64,000 bases of DNA from Paeniglutamicibacter kerguelensis (GCF_017876535.1 NZ_JAGIOF010000001.1:62001-126000); one strand, 5' to 3'. Shown: positions 1-8,792, counted from the stretch's first letter. The notes: generated by a model from the letters alone, not told the origin. Translations and numbers: made by a program.

Positions 1-108
1 TCTGCATCGAGTTGCGAAATAGTACAAATCTGCGATAATTGAAGATCGACGAGTTGGTTTCTAGAAGAAAACAAGTGCCTTGGATTGTGTCCAAGTGACA
101 CCAGATAC

Positions 109-309
109 CTAGTACAAACCGCTTGGCGTGATCAGCTGGCCCGGGATGCCTTCGCTTGTGTCGATATAGATGACAAGAAATCCTACGGCTCCGTTGCCGG
201 CTGAACGGAACTGCGCGGCATCAAGCCGGACCGAGGGGTCTGCGGAGATGTCTGGTGCAAGGTTCCGGATGTTCGAGGCGGCATTTTCGCCGTTTGCCGG
301 AGCTGTCAT
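109..309 (-). CDS. hypothetical protein, 66 aa
   Basis: I do not recognise this protein. The reading frame has the G/C-rich third codon positions expected of a real gene in this genome. An in-frame stop lies 15 codons upstream of the ATG with no alternative start between, so the ATG at 309 is the only option. The ribosome site is poor: a GGAG sits only two bases before the ATG. The protein has an acidic N-terminal half and a short hydrophobic strand (GFLVIYI) at about residues 43-49, with no signal peptide. It could also be the remnant of a longer gene, because the DNA to its left is AT-richer than the rest of the window. Confidence 0.4.
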   Translation of the reverse strand: MTAPANGENAASNIRNLAPDISADPSVRLDAAQFRSAGNGAVGFLVIYIDTSEGIPGQLITPSGLY

Positions 310-340
310 GGCTCCGGGTACGGCTCGCTTTAAACACCAA

Positions 341-367
341 GCGAACCGCCCTTACAGGCTGGTTCGC
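341..367. repeat. inverted repeat GCGAACC / GGTTCGC
   Basis: Seven-base arms at 341-347 and 361-367 are separated by 13 bases. The dyad lies upstream of the 66-aa ORF on the minus strand and of the 46-aa ORF on the plus strand. It could be an operator or an mRNA hairpin; nothing here decides between these. Confidence 0.3.
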
Positions 368-483
368 ACCGCAACACACGGGAGCAGATGTCCAAGAAAT
401 TTTATGGACGCACCCAAGCAGCAGGTCTTCGGGAACCCGACCCCGCAGGCTTCGCCGCACATTAGAGAGAGGATGATTCACAA

Positions 484-624
484 ATGACTCCAGGCCACGA
501 AACATTGGTTATTACCGCCTTCTCGATGATCGCGATGCTAAGCGTCGTGACGTTTGCAAAGGTTGCCCGCTATCGCAAGGCCCACTCGCTGGGCGAAGAC
601 GCCGGCACGTCCGAGCAGGCATAA
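484..624 (+). CDS. small membrane protein, 46 aa
   Basis: This is a short ORF with one predicted membrane segment at about residues 8-25, followed by a basic stretch (KVARYRK) and a polar tail, so the C-terminus probably faces the cytoplasm. A purine-rich ribosome site (AGAGAGGA) lies about 10 bases before the ATG, and a strong hairpin terminator follows 24 bases after the stop. Both support a real single-gene transcript. The family is unknown to me. The ATG overlaps the TGA of a weak upstream ORF (ATGA at 484-487), which I do not consider coding. Confidence 0.55.
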   Translation: MTPGHETLVITAFSMIAMLSVVTFAKVARYRKAHSLGEDAGTSEQA

Positions 625-648
625 CAACTCGTAGTTTTACGACAAGAC

Positions 649-682
649 AGTGAGGGGCGGTCCGAAGGGGCCGCCCCTCACT
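649..682 (+). terminator. hairpin terminator after the 46-aa ORF
   Basis: A perfect 12-bp inverted repeat (649-660 with 671-682, AGTGAGGGGCGG arms) has a 10-base loop. There is no T-run afterwards, so it is a stem-only, actinobacterial-style terminator. Confidence 0.65.
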
Positions 683-1026
683 GCGTCTCCGGGATAGGGT
701 CCTCGCCGCTGCCGGACGCCAGAGGTTGTCGGGCAAGACCCGGACCGGATCGGTTTGTTGCCGATTGATCCCAGCCTCCGCCGAAAGCACCGGTGGTCCC
801 TGTACCCGGTCGGTGCAAAGAAAAACCCGACACACCGGAATGCCCCAAAAGATTCTGAGCCGCCGTGGAACTCTGGAAGTCGGCACCCCTTAAGGGTTAT
901 GCTCCGATCACCATGAAAACCCGCGACGACTAGGTATTCACTGCGAGGTGATGCGTGGCGGACGGGTAGAGATGTTGTGCAATATCTTCGTAACTCGCGC
1001 TTTCCCTTGAGCTAGGAGTTAGGTCA
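683..1026. other. non-coding stretch before the MFS gene
   Basis: About 340 bases with no convincing ORF on either strand. The last 40 bases must hold the promoter and the AGGAG ribosome site of the transporter gene. I could not assign confident -35 and -10 boxes. Confidence 0.5.
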
Positions 1027-2712
1027 ATGACAGCCAGTCCCACGTCTCCACAGCACCACAGCATTGCAGAGAGAGCCTCTTGGCTGCCGCTGGTAGTTGT
1101 GGTGCTCACCCAGATCCAAGCCTCGTTCGCGGTGAACGCGTTGACCGTCTCCATGGCCGGCATCACCACCGACCTGGACACTCCGGCAACCTCAGTCGGA
1201 ACGGCGATCACCGCCGGTACCTTCTCCATGGCAGCCTTCATCCTGCTCGGGGCGAAGATCGGCGCCCGCTTCGGAACCCGAAAGGTCTTCCAGATCGCTG
1301 TGGCGATCCACGCCGCGGCCATGGCCTGTGTGGCGCTGAGCGTCAGCCCCGCCATGCTGTTCATCGCCCAGGCGTCCTCCGGCGCGGTCATCGCCTTGGT
1401 CGCCCCGGCACTGACTGTCTTCATCGCCACGAATTACAAGGACGCCCAACAAGCCAAGGCCATCGGGTTGTTGGCCGCGGCGATCCCGGCGGCCGGCGTG
1501 CTGGCGTTGCTGCTCGCCGGATGGTTTGCCACCACCATCGGCTGGCGCTACTCGTTCGGTCTCATGGTTGTCCTCGGTGCGATCAACCTGCTGCTGAGCT
1601 TCAAGCTCAAGACGATCCCGGCGCAGCCTGCACTGAAGATCGACTGGACCGGCGCCATCATCGCCGCCGTTTCCATCATCCTCCTCAGCTTCGGGTTCAG
1701 CGGCCTGTCCAGCTGGGGCATCTGGTTCGCCACCGAGCAGGCGCCGTTCAACATCATGGGCATCTCGCCGGCCCCGCTGCTCATCCTGCTTGGCCTGATC
1801 GGCGGCCAGGTATTCTTCTCCTGGATCCGCAAGCGCCAGGACGCCAAGCTGCCGCGCATCTTCGATCTGCGCGTTCTGGCATCCAGCTCAGAGCTTGCTA
1901 TCACCGCCTGCATGGCCATCATGCTGTTCGTGGGAACCGCGGCGAACTTCCTGATCCCGCTGTACATGCAGATGGTGCAAGGGCGAAGCGGCATTGAAAC
2001 CTCGTTCTCGCTGATTCCCTACACGCTGAGCATCTTCCTGGCCAGCACGTTCGTGGCGTTCCTCTACGACAAGTTCTCCCCGAGCATCATCGCCCGGACG
2101 GGGTTCGTGGTGGTCTCCGGGGCCCTGTGCCTGATCGCCTACACCATCCGCAACGACTGGGGCCAGCTCTTCGTCGTCCTTGGACTGGTCCTCCTGGGAT
2201 TGGGGCAGGGCGCAATCGTCGCGCTGGTCTTCAACACGTTGCTCAGCTCCGTGCCGAAGCCGCTGGCCGGCGACGTCGGTGCCTGGCGCGGATTGGTTCA
2301 CAACCTCTCGGGATCCGTGGGCATCGCGGTGGCCAGCGCCTTCGCCGTGGGAATGCTCGCCTCGCTGATCGCCTCCGGGGCTGCCGCGCACCCCGGGATC
2401 TCAGACGAGCTGATCTACAAGGTCAACATCAGCGACGCGGACTTTATGACAAACGAGCAGCTCGTAATAGCCATCGGGGAGCGGGCCGGAAGCCCCGAGG
2501 AACTAGTGGCAGCGGTTGCGGTCAACGCCGAAGCGCGACTGCGTTCCCTGCAGCTCTCGCTGCTGGGGCTCGCCGGGTTGGCCCTGCTGGCCATCGTCCC
2601 GGCAGGGCGCATGCCCAAGCGACTGCAGGACGGCTTGCCCGAACAGATGGAACCCGACGATCCCGACGCACTGGACCTCGACAGCCCGGAAGCTACAAAG
2701 GAGAACCCGTGA
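1027..2712 (+). CDS. MFS transporter, DHA2 (14-helix) drug:H+ antiporter type
   Basis: This is a 561-residue integral membrane protein that would export drugs or other small amphiphiles in exchange for protons. By hydrophobicity I count 14 membrane segments, the pattern of the DHA2/EmrB-QacA branch rather than the 12-helix DHA1 branch. The loop after helix 2 carries a degenerate MFS motif A (GAKIGARFGTRK, about residues 75-86). A hydrophilic insert of about 60 residues (roughly 455-510) precedes the last helix, and the C-terminal tail is acidic. The start has an AGGAGTT ribosome site 6 bases upstream. The stop overlaps the GTG of the aminopeptidase gene (GTGA), so the two are probably translationally coupled. 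The substrate cannot be read from the sequence. Confidence 0.9.
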   Translation: MTASPTSPQHHSIAERASWLPLVVVVLTQIQASFAVNALTVSMAGITTDLDTPATSVGTAITAGTFSMAAFILLGAKIGARFGTRKVFQIAVAIHAAAMACVALSVSPAMLFIAQASSGAVIALVAPALTVFIATNYKDAQQAKAIGLLAAAIPAAGVLALLLAGWFATTIGWRYSFGLMVVLGAINLLLSFKLKTIPAQPALKIDWTGAIIAAVSIILLSFGFSGLSSWGIWFATEQAPFNIMGISPAPLLILLGLIGGQVFFSWIRKRQDAKLPRIFDLRVLASSSELAITACMAIMLFVGTAANFLIPLYMQMVQGRSGIETSFSLIPYTLSIFLASTFVAFLYDKFSPSIIARTGFVVVSGALCLIAYTIRNDWGQLFVVLGLVLLGLGQGAIVALVFNTLLSSVPKPLAGDVGAWRGLVHNLSGSVGIAVASAFAVGMLASLIASGAAAHPGISDELIYKVNISDADFMTNEQLVIAIGERAGSPEELVAAVAVNAEARLRSLQLSLLGLAGLALLAIVPAGRMPKRLQDGLPEQMEPDDPDALDLDSPEATKENP

Positions 2713-4217
2713 AATTCGACGCATACAAACTGATCCCCGGCGACTTTTCACCGATGCCCTCGCTGCACGCGGGCGACCCCGTCATCGATTGGGTGGACGC
2801 ATTTGCCGGAGTCGAAGCGGTGGCCGTGCTGGTGGGCAGCGACGGGGAAGTCCCCGACGAACTGGGCCTGGACCGCGAAGCCCTCGCCAGGGCCGGGTTC
2901 ACCGGCGCAGCGGGCGGCACGTTGCTTGTCCCGACCAATGACGGGCCCCTGCTGGTTGCCGTGGGCGTGGGAGCGCTCGCCGAACTGGACCAGCACGCAA
3001 TGCGCGATGCCGCGGCCACTGCAACCCGTGCGACCAAGGGCAGGGCCCGGTTCGGGCTGCGGCTTCCGGACACGGAGCTGGATGCCGAAACCCTGGGCCG
3101 CGTCGTCACCGAAGGCGTCCTGCTGGCCCGCTACGCCTTCACCCCGTTGAAGAACGGCGGGGCCTTCACCGCGCTGGAACTCGTTCAGGTTTGCGCGGAC
3201 GGAACCGACCCCGTCCAGGCCGCGGACGGCACCGGGATCGGGCGAATCAACGCCCGCGCCGCAAACATCGCCCGGGACCTGTGCAACGCCCCGCCCAGCC
3301 ACCTGACCGCCGTGGCACTGGCCGAGGTGGCCAAGGAGCTTGGGGAGCTCTTCGGGTTCGAGGTGCAGGAGTTCAACCGCGAGGAACTTGTCGCCATGCG
3401 CTGCGGCGGCCTCCTGGGGGTCAACGCGGGCAGCGCCCAGGAACCGCGCATGATCAAGCTCCACTACGCGCCGCGGGGAAAGGCCACGGGGCACCTGGGA
3501 CTGGTCGGCAAGGGCATCATGTACGACTCGGGCGGCGTGAGCCTGAAGCCCAGCGACCCGATGCACCTGCTCATGAAAATGGACATGGGCGGGGCGGCCT
3601 CCGTGCTTGCCGCGTTCACCGCGCTGCGCGACCTCGGCGCCGGCGCGGAGGTCACCGGCTTCCTGATGTGCACCGACAACATGCCCGACGGCTCGGCCTA
3701 CAAGCTCGGGGACGTGCTCACCACCCGCAGCGGGCTGACCATCGAGGTCAAGAACACCGACGCCGAGGGTCGCCTGGTCATGTGCGACGCGCTGACCCTG
3801 GCACTCGAGGACGACGTGGACGCGGTGGTGGACATCGCCACGCTCACCGGGGCCGCACTGATGGCGTTGGGCCAGCTCACCGCGGCCCTGCTGGGCAACC
3901 ACCAGGCCCTCGTCGATGCCGTGCGCCACAGCGCCTCGAGCGCCGACGAGCAGGTGTGGCAATTGCCCTTGGAGCGCAAGTACCGCAAGCAGCTGGACTC
4001 GGACATCGCGGACATTTCCAACCTCGGCGGCAAGTACGCGGGGGCCACCACTGCGGCCCTGTTCCTTGCGGAGTTCGTGGGGGATACCCCGTGGGCCCAC
4101 CTGGACATTGCCGGCACCATGCAGTCGGACACCGACGACGTGTGGCGCTCCAAGGGGGCCACCGGCTTCGGCACCAGGACGTTGATCGACCTGGCGCAAA
4201 ACTTCTCGCGCCGCTGA
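2709..4217 (+). CDS. pepA: leucyl aminopeptidase, M17 family
   Basis: A cytoplasmic two-metal aminopeptidase that removes N-terminal residues during peptide turnover. The 502-residue length matches the M17 family. The C-terminal catalytic half holds the metal-binding KGIMYDSGGVSLKP segment (about residues 268-281; most relatives read KGITFDSGG) and the NTDAEGRL signature (about 349-356), which supplies the Asp and Glu metal ligands and the catalytic Arg. The N-terminal half (about 1-170) is the poorly conserved M17 regulatory domain. I chose GTG at 2709 because AAAGGAGAA lies just upstream and the protein then begins like a normal M17 N-terminus; the open frame extends further upstream but overlaps the MFS gene. 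The GTGA overlap suggests coupling to the transporter. Confidence 0.93.
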   Translation: MKFDAYKLIPGDFSPMPSLHAGDPVIDWVDAFAGVEAVAVLVGSDGEVPDELGLDREALARAGFTGAAGGTLLVPTNDGPLLVAVGVGALAELDQHAMRDAAATATRATKGRARFGLRLPDTELDAETLGRVVTEGVLLARYAFTPLKNGGAFTALELVQVCADGTDPVQAADGTGIGRINARAANIARDLCNAPPSHLTAVALAEVAKELGELFGFEVQEFNREELVAMRCGGLLGVNAGSAQEPRMIKLHYAPRGKATGHLGLVGKGIMYDSGGVSLKPSDPMHLLMKMDMGGAASVLAAFTALRDLGAGAEVTGFLMCTDNMPDGSAYKLGDVLTTRSGLTIEVKNTDAEGRLVMCDALTLALEDDVDAVVDIATLTGAALMALGQLTAALLGNHQALVDAVRHSASSADEQVWQLPLERKYRKQLDSDIADISNLGGKYAGATTAALFLAEFVGDTPWAHLDIAGTMQSDTDDVWRSKGATGFGTRTLIDLAQNFSRR

Positions 4218-4252
4218 CCGAAGGGGAAGCCTACTTCCACGCTTCAAACACC

Positions 4253-4297
4253 GGCAGGTGCGCCGTTCCCGCAAGACGCGGGTGCGGCGCACCTGCC
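4253..4297 (+). terminator. terminator after pepA
   Basis: A perfect 12-bp stem (4253-4264 with 4286-4297, arms GGCAGGTGCGCC) encloses a second paired section (CCCGC/GCGGG). It lies 35 bases after the aminopeptidase stop and ends the MFS-pepA transcript. Confidence 0.8.
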
Positions 4298-4347
4298 ATG
4301 GAAGCGCACGGGCCAAACCACGGACAAAACAACGAACAAGGGAATCG

Positions 4348-4896
4348 ATGTACACAATCCGCGAATATCGCCCGGACGACGAGCCGCAATGGCTCGAATG
4401 CAGGCTGCTGAGCTTCTTCGGGACCGACTACTTTGACGACGTCAAGACGGCCAAGACCGTCCTGCCCGACCCGCAATTGTGCTTCGTCGCCGAAGAGGAC
4501 GGCCGGGTGCTGGGGCTCATCGATGTCGAGGTCGACGGGCAGTGCGCGACCATCGACTCGATCGCGGTGCGCCCGGACGCCCAACGCCGGGGGATCGCGG
4601 GAGCTCTGCTGGGCCACGCCATCCAACGGCTGCCGGCGGGCGTGCTCACCCTCGATGCATGGACGCGGGAAAACACCGAGGCCAACGCCTGGTACCGGCG
4701 CAGCGGCTTCGTCGAGAACCACCGCTACCTGCACGTCTACAAGAATTGGGACGAACCGAATGACGGGTATGCCAGCCCGGAGGGCCTCTCGGCACCCGTC
4801 ATGGCCTTCATGCACGCCGACATCGAGCACGAGGCCGCGATGCGGGAAAAGCACGGTCGGGTCTATCTCTGCAGGCAGTACCTGCGGCCCCTCTGA
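4348..4896 (+). CDS. GNAT-family N-acetyltransferase
   Basis: A 182-residue acetyl-CoA-dependent acetyltransferase. The N-terminal motif YTIREYRPDDEPQW is typical of the fold. The acetyl-CoA pyrophosphate-binding motif A appears as VRPDAQRRGIAGALL at about residues 73-87, followed by the usual W/Y-rich strand (ANAWYRRSGF). The start at 4348 is preceded by ACAAGGG; a longer upstream frame exists but runs through the pepA terminator and is not credible. The substrate is unknown. The gene stands alone after the terminator of the previous unit. Confidence 0.85.
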   Translation: MYTIREYRPDDEPQWLECRLLSFFGTDYFDDVKTAKTVLPDPQLCFVAEEDGRVLGLIDVEVDGQCATIDSIAVRPDAQRRGIAGALLGHAIQRLPAGVLTLDAWTRENTEANAWYRRSGFVENHRYLHVYKNWDEPNDGYASPEGLSAPVMAFMHADIEHEAAMREKHGRVYLCRQYLRPL

Positions 4897-4976
4897 AGTA
4901 TTAGATACGATTGACTTGGCCAAATAGCTGGGTGACCCGGCTTGAGACGACTTTTTGCCCGACCGAAGGAATGATT

Positions 4977-5807
4977 ATGCCCGACCGCGGAGCGTCAACA
5001 GCATGGAAGCAGTTCTGGGAGCGGGGCGGCTGGTGGAAGGGCGTCATTCTTGCGGCCGCCTATTACGGGCTGTACATGCTCGGCGGGCTCGCGATCACCT
5101 GGCTCGCGGCCCCGATGCTGACCGATCCGACGAGCCCCGCATTCATCGTCTTCGCCTACGTACTGCCGATTGCGTTCGGCGGGCTGCTCCTGGTGCTCTT
5201 TGCGCTCTCGCTGGGGTGGTTGAAAGAGCTCTTCGCGCGCCAGCCCATCGGCGGCGGGAAATGGATGTGGATAGCCGTCGTCCTCGTCCTGGGCTTCAAC
5301 ATCCTGCGGTTCGCCACCATCGACTACGCTGAGGCAGGATTCGGCAAGGTCGCTGTCTGGCTGCTGGCCGGTCTGTTCATCGGCTTCGCCGAGGAGACGC
5401 TGACCCGCGGCTTCGTGGTCAACTTGATGCGCAAGGCGGGGCACCCCGAGATCGCCGTGGCGGTGGTGTCCGCCGCCGTGTTCTCGGCGCTACACGCAGG
5501 GAACCTGCTCGGTGGCCAAGCCCTCTTCACCACACTCATGCAGCTTCTGTACACCTTCGGGTTCGGAATCTGCATGTACCTGACGCTCCGCGTGACGGGC
5601 AACCTGATCTGGCCGATCCTCCTGCACGCCAGCACTGATCCCAGCATTTTCCTTCAAACGGCCTTCCCTGCCGACGGGTCCCTGACCGCGATCGCAAGCT
5701 TGGGAAACCTGCCGGTCATCGTCTTCGGGCTGATCGCCATCATTTTCATTCGCGGACGCGTCACCCAAAACGACGGGCTCAAGATCGAGAACCCCGTTCT
5801 CGGCTAG
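4977..5807 (+). CDS. CPBP-family intramembrane glutamic endopeptidase
   Basis: A 276-residue polytopic membrane protein of the CPBP/Rce1-like family. The family motifs are present: EETLTRG (catalytic Glu pair, about residues 139-145), FSALHAGN (about 169-176, His in the membrane), and a third conserved His in LLHAST near residue 217. There are roughly eight hydrophobic segments. The start at 4977 (MPDRG) is chosen because GAAGGA ends 6 bases upstream; earlier in-frame ATGs at 4911 and 4971 lack a well-spaced site. Actinobacterial members are linked to protein maturation or self-immunity, but the neighbours here do not indicate a substrate. Confidence 0.88.
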   Translation: MPDRGASTAWKQFWERGGWWKGVILAAAYYGLYMLGGLAITWLAAPMLTDPTSPAFIVFAYVLPIAFGGLLLVLFALSLGWLKELFARQPIGGGKWMWIAVVLVLGFNILRFATIDYAEAGFGKVAVWLLAGLFIGFAEETLTRGFVVNLMRKAGHPEIAVAVVSAAVFSALHAGNLLGGQALFTTLMQLLYTFGFGICMYLTLRVTGNLIWPILLHASTDPSIFLQTAFPADGSLTAIASLGNLPVIVFGLIAIIFIRGRVTQNDGLKIENPVLG

Positions 5808-5862
5808 TTCTCCGGCGGGAGCTGCAACCCGCGGCGGACGAGGCCCCCTGAACGTGGACCCG

Positions 5863-5973
5863 TCAGGGATCCAGCAGGTAGCCCAGACCGCCCGAAAGAA
5901 AAAACGCGAAGCCCAGGGCGACGAGCACACTGATGCACAGCACCGTGATCCTGAGTTTCCTCGCTTCATCCAT
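5863..5973 (-). CDS. small single-pass membrane protein, 36 aa
   Basis: A short minus-strand ORF beginning MDEARKLRITVL, followed by about 20 hydrophobic residues and a short GYLLDP tail. This is the layout of a one-helix membrane peptide with a charged cytoplasmic N-terminus. No clear ribosome site is visible, so it might be leaderless. It lies convergent to the CPBP gene, 55 bases beyond it. The reading frame, not the longer overlapping frame, gives a sensible membrane protein. The family is unknown. Confidence 0.42.
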   Translation of the reverse strand: MDEARKLRITVLCISVLVALGFAFFLSGGLGYLLDP

Positions 5974-6263
5974 GCGTCCAATGCTAGCTACAAACCGGAT
6001 TTCACCACGTCAACAGCGCTGACCGAACAGCACCCGAGGCTTTCGGCCAAGGGACGGCGCCGGAGACCTGTGCCTTGGACCGCGGATGGCGGTACTCTTG
6101 CCCCGCCCCGGCTCACGGCTCACGGCGCGTGATACGCGGTGAGCCGCGAATGCAGACCAGTCACCGCAAAATCGGGCCGCCTCACCGAACAACCCCGCCC
6201 GGGGGCGGTCCGCGGGCACTTTTGGTCCGGGTGTGACGCGATCTCCCGATAGGGTGGCGCAGA
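5974..6263. other. intergenic region upstream of the CoA-transferase gene
   Basis: About 290 bases without a supported gene. It should contain the promoters of the 36-aa ORF (leftward) and of the CoA-transferase gene (rightward). No confident -35/-10 pair was assigned. Confidence 0.4.
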
Positions 6264-6286
6264 TGACACTTGCGCACCATGTGTCA
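6264..6286. promoter_or_regulatory. candidate operator dyad TGACAC-N11-GTGTCA
   Basis: Perfect six-base arms at 6264-6269 and 6281-6286 lie just upstream of the AGGAAGGG ribosome site of the CoA-transferase gene. The size and spacing suit a dimeric repressor. No regulator gene is adjacent, so the binding protein is unknown. Confidence 0.4.
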
Positions 6287-6307
6287 AACGTCTTAGGAAG
6301 GGCAGCC

Positions 6308-7834
6308 GTGCACGATCGGATCCATCACTCCAAGTTCTTAGACCTCTTGATGTCGGCCGAGCAGGCCGCCGCCTTGGTGAAGCCGGGGATGACGGTGGCC
6401 ATGAGCGGCTTCACCGGCGCCGGCTACCCCAAGGCAGTCCCCGGTGCGCTCGCCGGGCTGATGGAAGACGAGCACGCCGCGGGACGCGACTTCAAGATCA
6501 ACGTGCTCACCGGCGCCTCCACGGCCCCGGAGCTCGACGGGGTGCTGGCCCGCGCCGGCGGCATGGAACTGCGCCTGCCCTACATGTCCGACCCCGAGCT
6601 GCGCCGCCGCATCAACGACGGCGAGATGGAATACATGGACATCCACCTGTCCCATGTTGCCCAGCACGCCTGGTTCGGCTTCTACGGCAAGATCGATTTG
6701 GCCATCATCGAGGTCGTGGGCGTGACCGAGGACGGCCGGCTGATCCCGTCCTCCTCCGTGGGCAACAACAAGACCTGGCTGGACATGGCCGACAAGGTCA
6801 TCATCGAGGTCAACTCGGAGCAGTCCGCCGCCATGGAGGGCATGCACGACATCTACTACGGCACCGCGCTGCCCCCGCACCGCAAGCCGATCGAGCTGAC
6901 CGCCGCCGACCAGCGCATCGGCGAGCCCTACCTGCGCGTGGACCCGGACAAGATCGTCGGCGTCGTGGAAACCGGCGCCCCGGACCGGCTGAGCCCGTTC
7001 GCCCCGGTCGACGAGACCAGCACGCAGATCGCCGACCACCTGCTGGACTTCCTGGACCACGAGATCCGCGCCGGGCGCCTGACCGACAAGCTGCTGCCGC
7101 TGCAGTCGGGCGTCGGCAACATCGCCAACGCGGTGCTCGCCGGCCTGGCCCGCGGCGGCTACAAAGGCCTGCAGGCCTACACCGAGGTCATCCAGGACGG
7201 CATGCTGGCCCTGCTCAAGGACGGCACCCTCGAGTTCGCCTCGGCCACCTCCTTCTCGCTGTCCGCCGACGGCATCGACGAATTCAATGCGCACGTCGAC
7301 TTCTACCGCGAGCACATCCTGCTGCGCACCCAGGAAATCTCCAACCACCCGGAGCTCGTGCGCCGGCTGGGCTGCATCGCCCTGAACGGCATGATCGAGG
7401 CCGACATCTACGGCAACGTGAACTCCACCAACGTGGTCGGCTCGCACGTCATGAACGGCATCGGCGGCTCGGGCGACTTCGCCCGCAACGGCTACCTCTC
7501 GGTCTTCATGTCCCCGTCGACGGCCAAGGGCGGGAAGATCTCGGGCATCGTCCCGATGGCCAGCCACGTGGACCACACCGAGCACGACACCATGATCCTG
7601 ATTACCGAGCAGGGTCTTGCGGACCTTCGCGGGCTCTCCCCGAAGATGCGCGCCCAGGTGGTCATCGACAAGTGCTCCCACCCGGAGTACCGCCCGATGC
7701 TGCAGGACTACTTCGACCGCGCCCGCGTCGGCAGCTACGGTAAGCACACCCCGCACCTGCTGGGCGAGGCCCTGGGCTGGCACCAGCGCTACATCGAGAC
7801 CGGGGACATGCGCCCCGGGATCCCAACGGCCTAG
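6308..7834 (+). CDS. acetyl-CoA hydrolase / succinyl-CoA:acetate CoA-transferase family
   Basis: A 508-residue class I CoA-transferase that moves CoA between succinate, acetate or propionate and their partners, linking acetate handling with the TCA cycle. The C-terminal half carries the glycine-rich GVGNIANAVLAGL segment (about residue 268 on), followed by YTEVIQDG, where the Glu near residue 293 matches the position of the family's catalytic glutamate. I chose GTG at 6308 because a very strong AGGAAGGG sits 5 bases upstream and the resulting length fits the family; an in-frame ATG at 6233 has no site. Relatives are named both hydrolase and CoA-transferase; the transferase role is more usual. 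A possible operator dyad lies in its leader. Confidence 0.9.
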   Translation: MHDRIHHSKFLDLLMSAEQAAALVKPGMTVAMSGFTGAGYPKAVPGALAGLMEDEHAAGRDFKINVLTGASTAPELDGVLARAGGMELRLPYMSDPELRRRINDGEMEYMDIHLSHVAQHAWFGFYGKIDLAIIEVVGVTEDGRLIPSSSVGNNKTWLDMADKVIIEVNSEQSAAMEGMHDIYYGTALPPHRKPIELTAADQRIGEPYLRVDPDKIVGVVETGAPDRLSPFAPVDETSTQIADHLLDFLDHEIRAGRLTDKLLPLQSGVGNIANAVLAGLARGGYKGLQAYTEVIQDGMLALLKDGTLEFASATSFSLSADGIDEFNAHVDFYREHILLRTQEISNHPELVRRLGCIALNGMIEADIYGNVNSTNVVGSHVMNGIGGSGDFARNGYLSVFMSPSTAKGGKISGIVPMASHVDHTEHDTMILITEQGLADLRGLSPKMRAQVVIDKCSHPEYRPMLQDYFDRARVGSYGKHTPHLLGEALGWHQRYIETGDMRPGIPTA

Positions 7835-7843
7835 CCGGCTGGC

Positions 7844-8650
7844 CTAGGGCCGCGCGCCCACGCCCGTCACCGAGAACACCGCGCCCTGCGGGTCTTCCAG
7901 GACCAGGGTCATCCCGGGCGGGGTCTTGAACGCCGGGGCCAGCGCGCGTCCGCCGAGCCCGGCCGCGTGGTTCCCGGTGGCTTCGGCGTCGGCGACCCAG
8001 AAGTTCGGGGTCCACCGCGCAGGGCCGTCGCCGGCGACCATGACGGCCACGACCTCGCGCGACACCGGCTGTTCCGGTTCGCCGCCGACGTAGCCGGGGA
8101 GCCGGAAGAGCATGGCGGCCCCGGACCCCGCGCCAAAGCCCTGGGTGGTCCAGCCGTAGGCGGCCGCGTAGAACGCCGCCGCGCGGTCGGGGTCGGGCGT
8201 GGACAGCTGGCTCATCGCCCAGGCGCTCGGTTCGTTGACCAGCCGGGCCCCTGCCCGATCGCCGGCCTCCCACAGTCCGTGGACGGCCCCGGAGGGATCC
8301 GCGACTACTGCTCCGCGGCCGGCCGGCGCCGCGTCATAGGGCCCGGTGAGCACGGTGCCGCCCGCACGGGTGGCGGCCTCGGCCGCCGCATCGACGTTGC
8401 CGACTGCGATCGAGGTCAGCCACGCGGTGGGGACCTCCGCGGCGGGCTGCGAGGCGATGCCCGCCACGTCGAGCCCCCGCATGCGGGCGACGTAGTAGCG
8501 TCCCTCGGAGCCTGCACCGCCGAGCGGTCCGGGACCGGTCGGTTGCCAGTCGAACAGGGCGTCGTAGAAGGCCAGCGCGGCGTCCACGTCTGGCTGATAC
8601 GTTTCCACCCAGCAGGGCACGCCGGCGGGATAGGAGTTTCGTTGGCTCAT
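7844..8650 (-). CDS. VOC-family (glyoxalase/dioxygenase fold) protein, two tandem domains
   Basis: A 268-residue protein made of two vicinal-oxygen-chelate modules, about residues 8-122 and 138-262. Both have the repeated pattern of a W/Y-rich start, an FY strand (LAFYDALFDWQ; AAFYAAAYGWT) and a closing DPxGAVFSVT-like strand (DPSGAVHGLW; DPQGAVFSVT). The start at 8650 has GAGGTG 7 bases upstream; a longer frame exists but is unsupported. Actinobacterial proteins of this shape are mostly uncharacterised; a few relatives are annotated as hydroxylases in secondary metabolism. It is convergent with the CoA-transferase gene, with 9 bases between stops. Confidence 0.82.
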   Translation of the reverse strand: MSQRNSYPAGVPCWVETYQPDVDAALAFYDALFDWQPTGPGPLGGAGSEGRYYVARMRGLDVAGIASQPAAEVPTAWLTSIAVGNVDAAAEAATRAGGTVLTGPYDAAPAGRGAVVADPSGAVHGLWEAGDRAGARLVNEPSAWAMSQLSTPDPDRAAAFYAAAYGWTTQGFGAGSGAAMLFRLPGYVGGEPEQPVSREVVAVMVAGDGPARWTPNFWVADAEATGNHAAGLGGRALAPAFKTPPGMTLVLEDPQGAVFSVTGVGARP

Positions 8651-8792
8651 GACGGCACCTCGGGTCGGGACGGTCGTAGTCGTCAACCCTATGCCCGGCC
8701 CAAACCGCCGGGCAAGAGGTGTTGGCGGCAGGAAACCGGCCGTTCCAAGGATCCGGCAACCAGGCCTGGCGGCCTGACGGCCGGGTGCGGGC

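Noticed and set aside
170..487. 105-codon plus-strand frame ending at the 46-aa ORF start
   Set aside because: Although it overlaps the next start as ATGA, its first two thirds are antisense to a better-looking minus-strand ORF and its end is merely the ribosome site of the next gene.
2748..4355. 535-codon minus-strand open frame opposite pepA
   Set aside because: Shadow of the M17 aminopeptidase; no ribosome site, no recognisable domain, wrong codon-position bias.
5854..6132. 92-codon plus-strand frame after the CPBP gene
   Set aside because: No ribosome site and no coding character; the opposite strand offers a better small membrane ORF.
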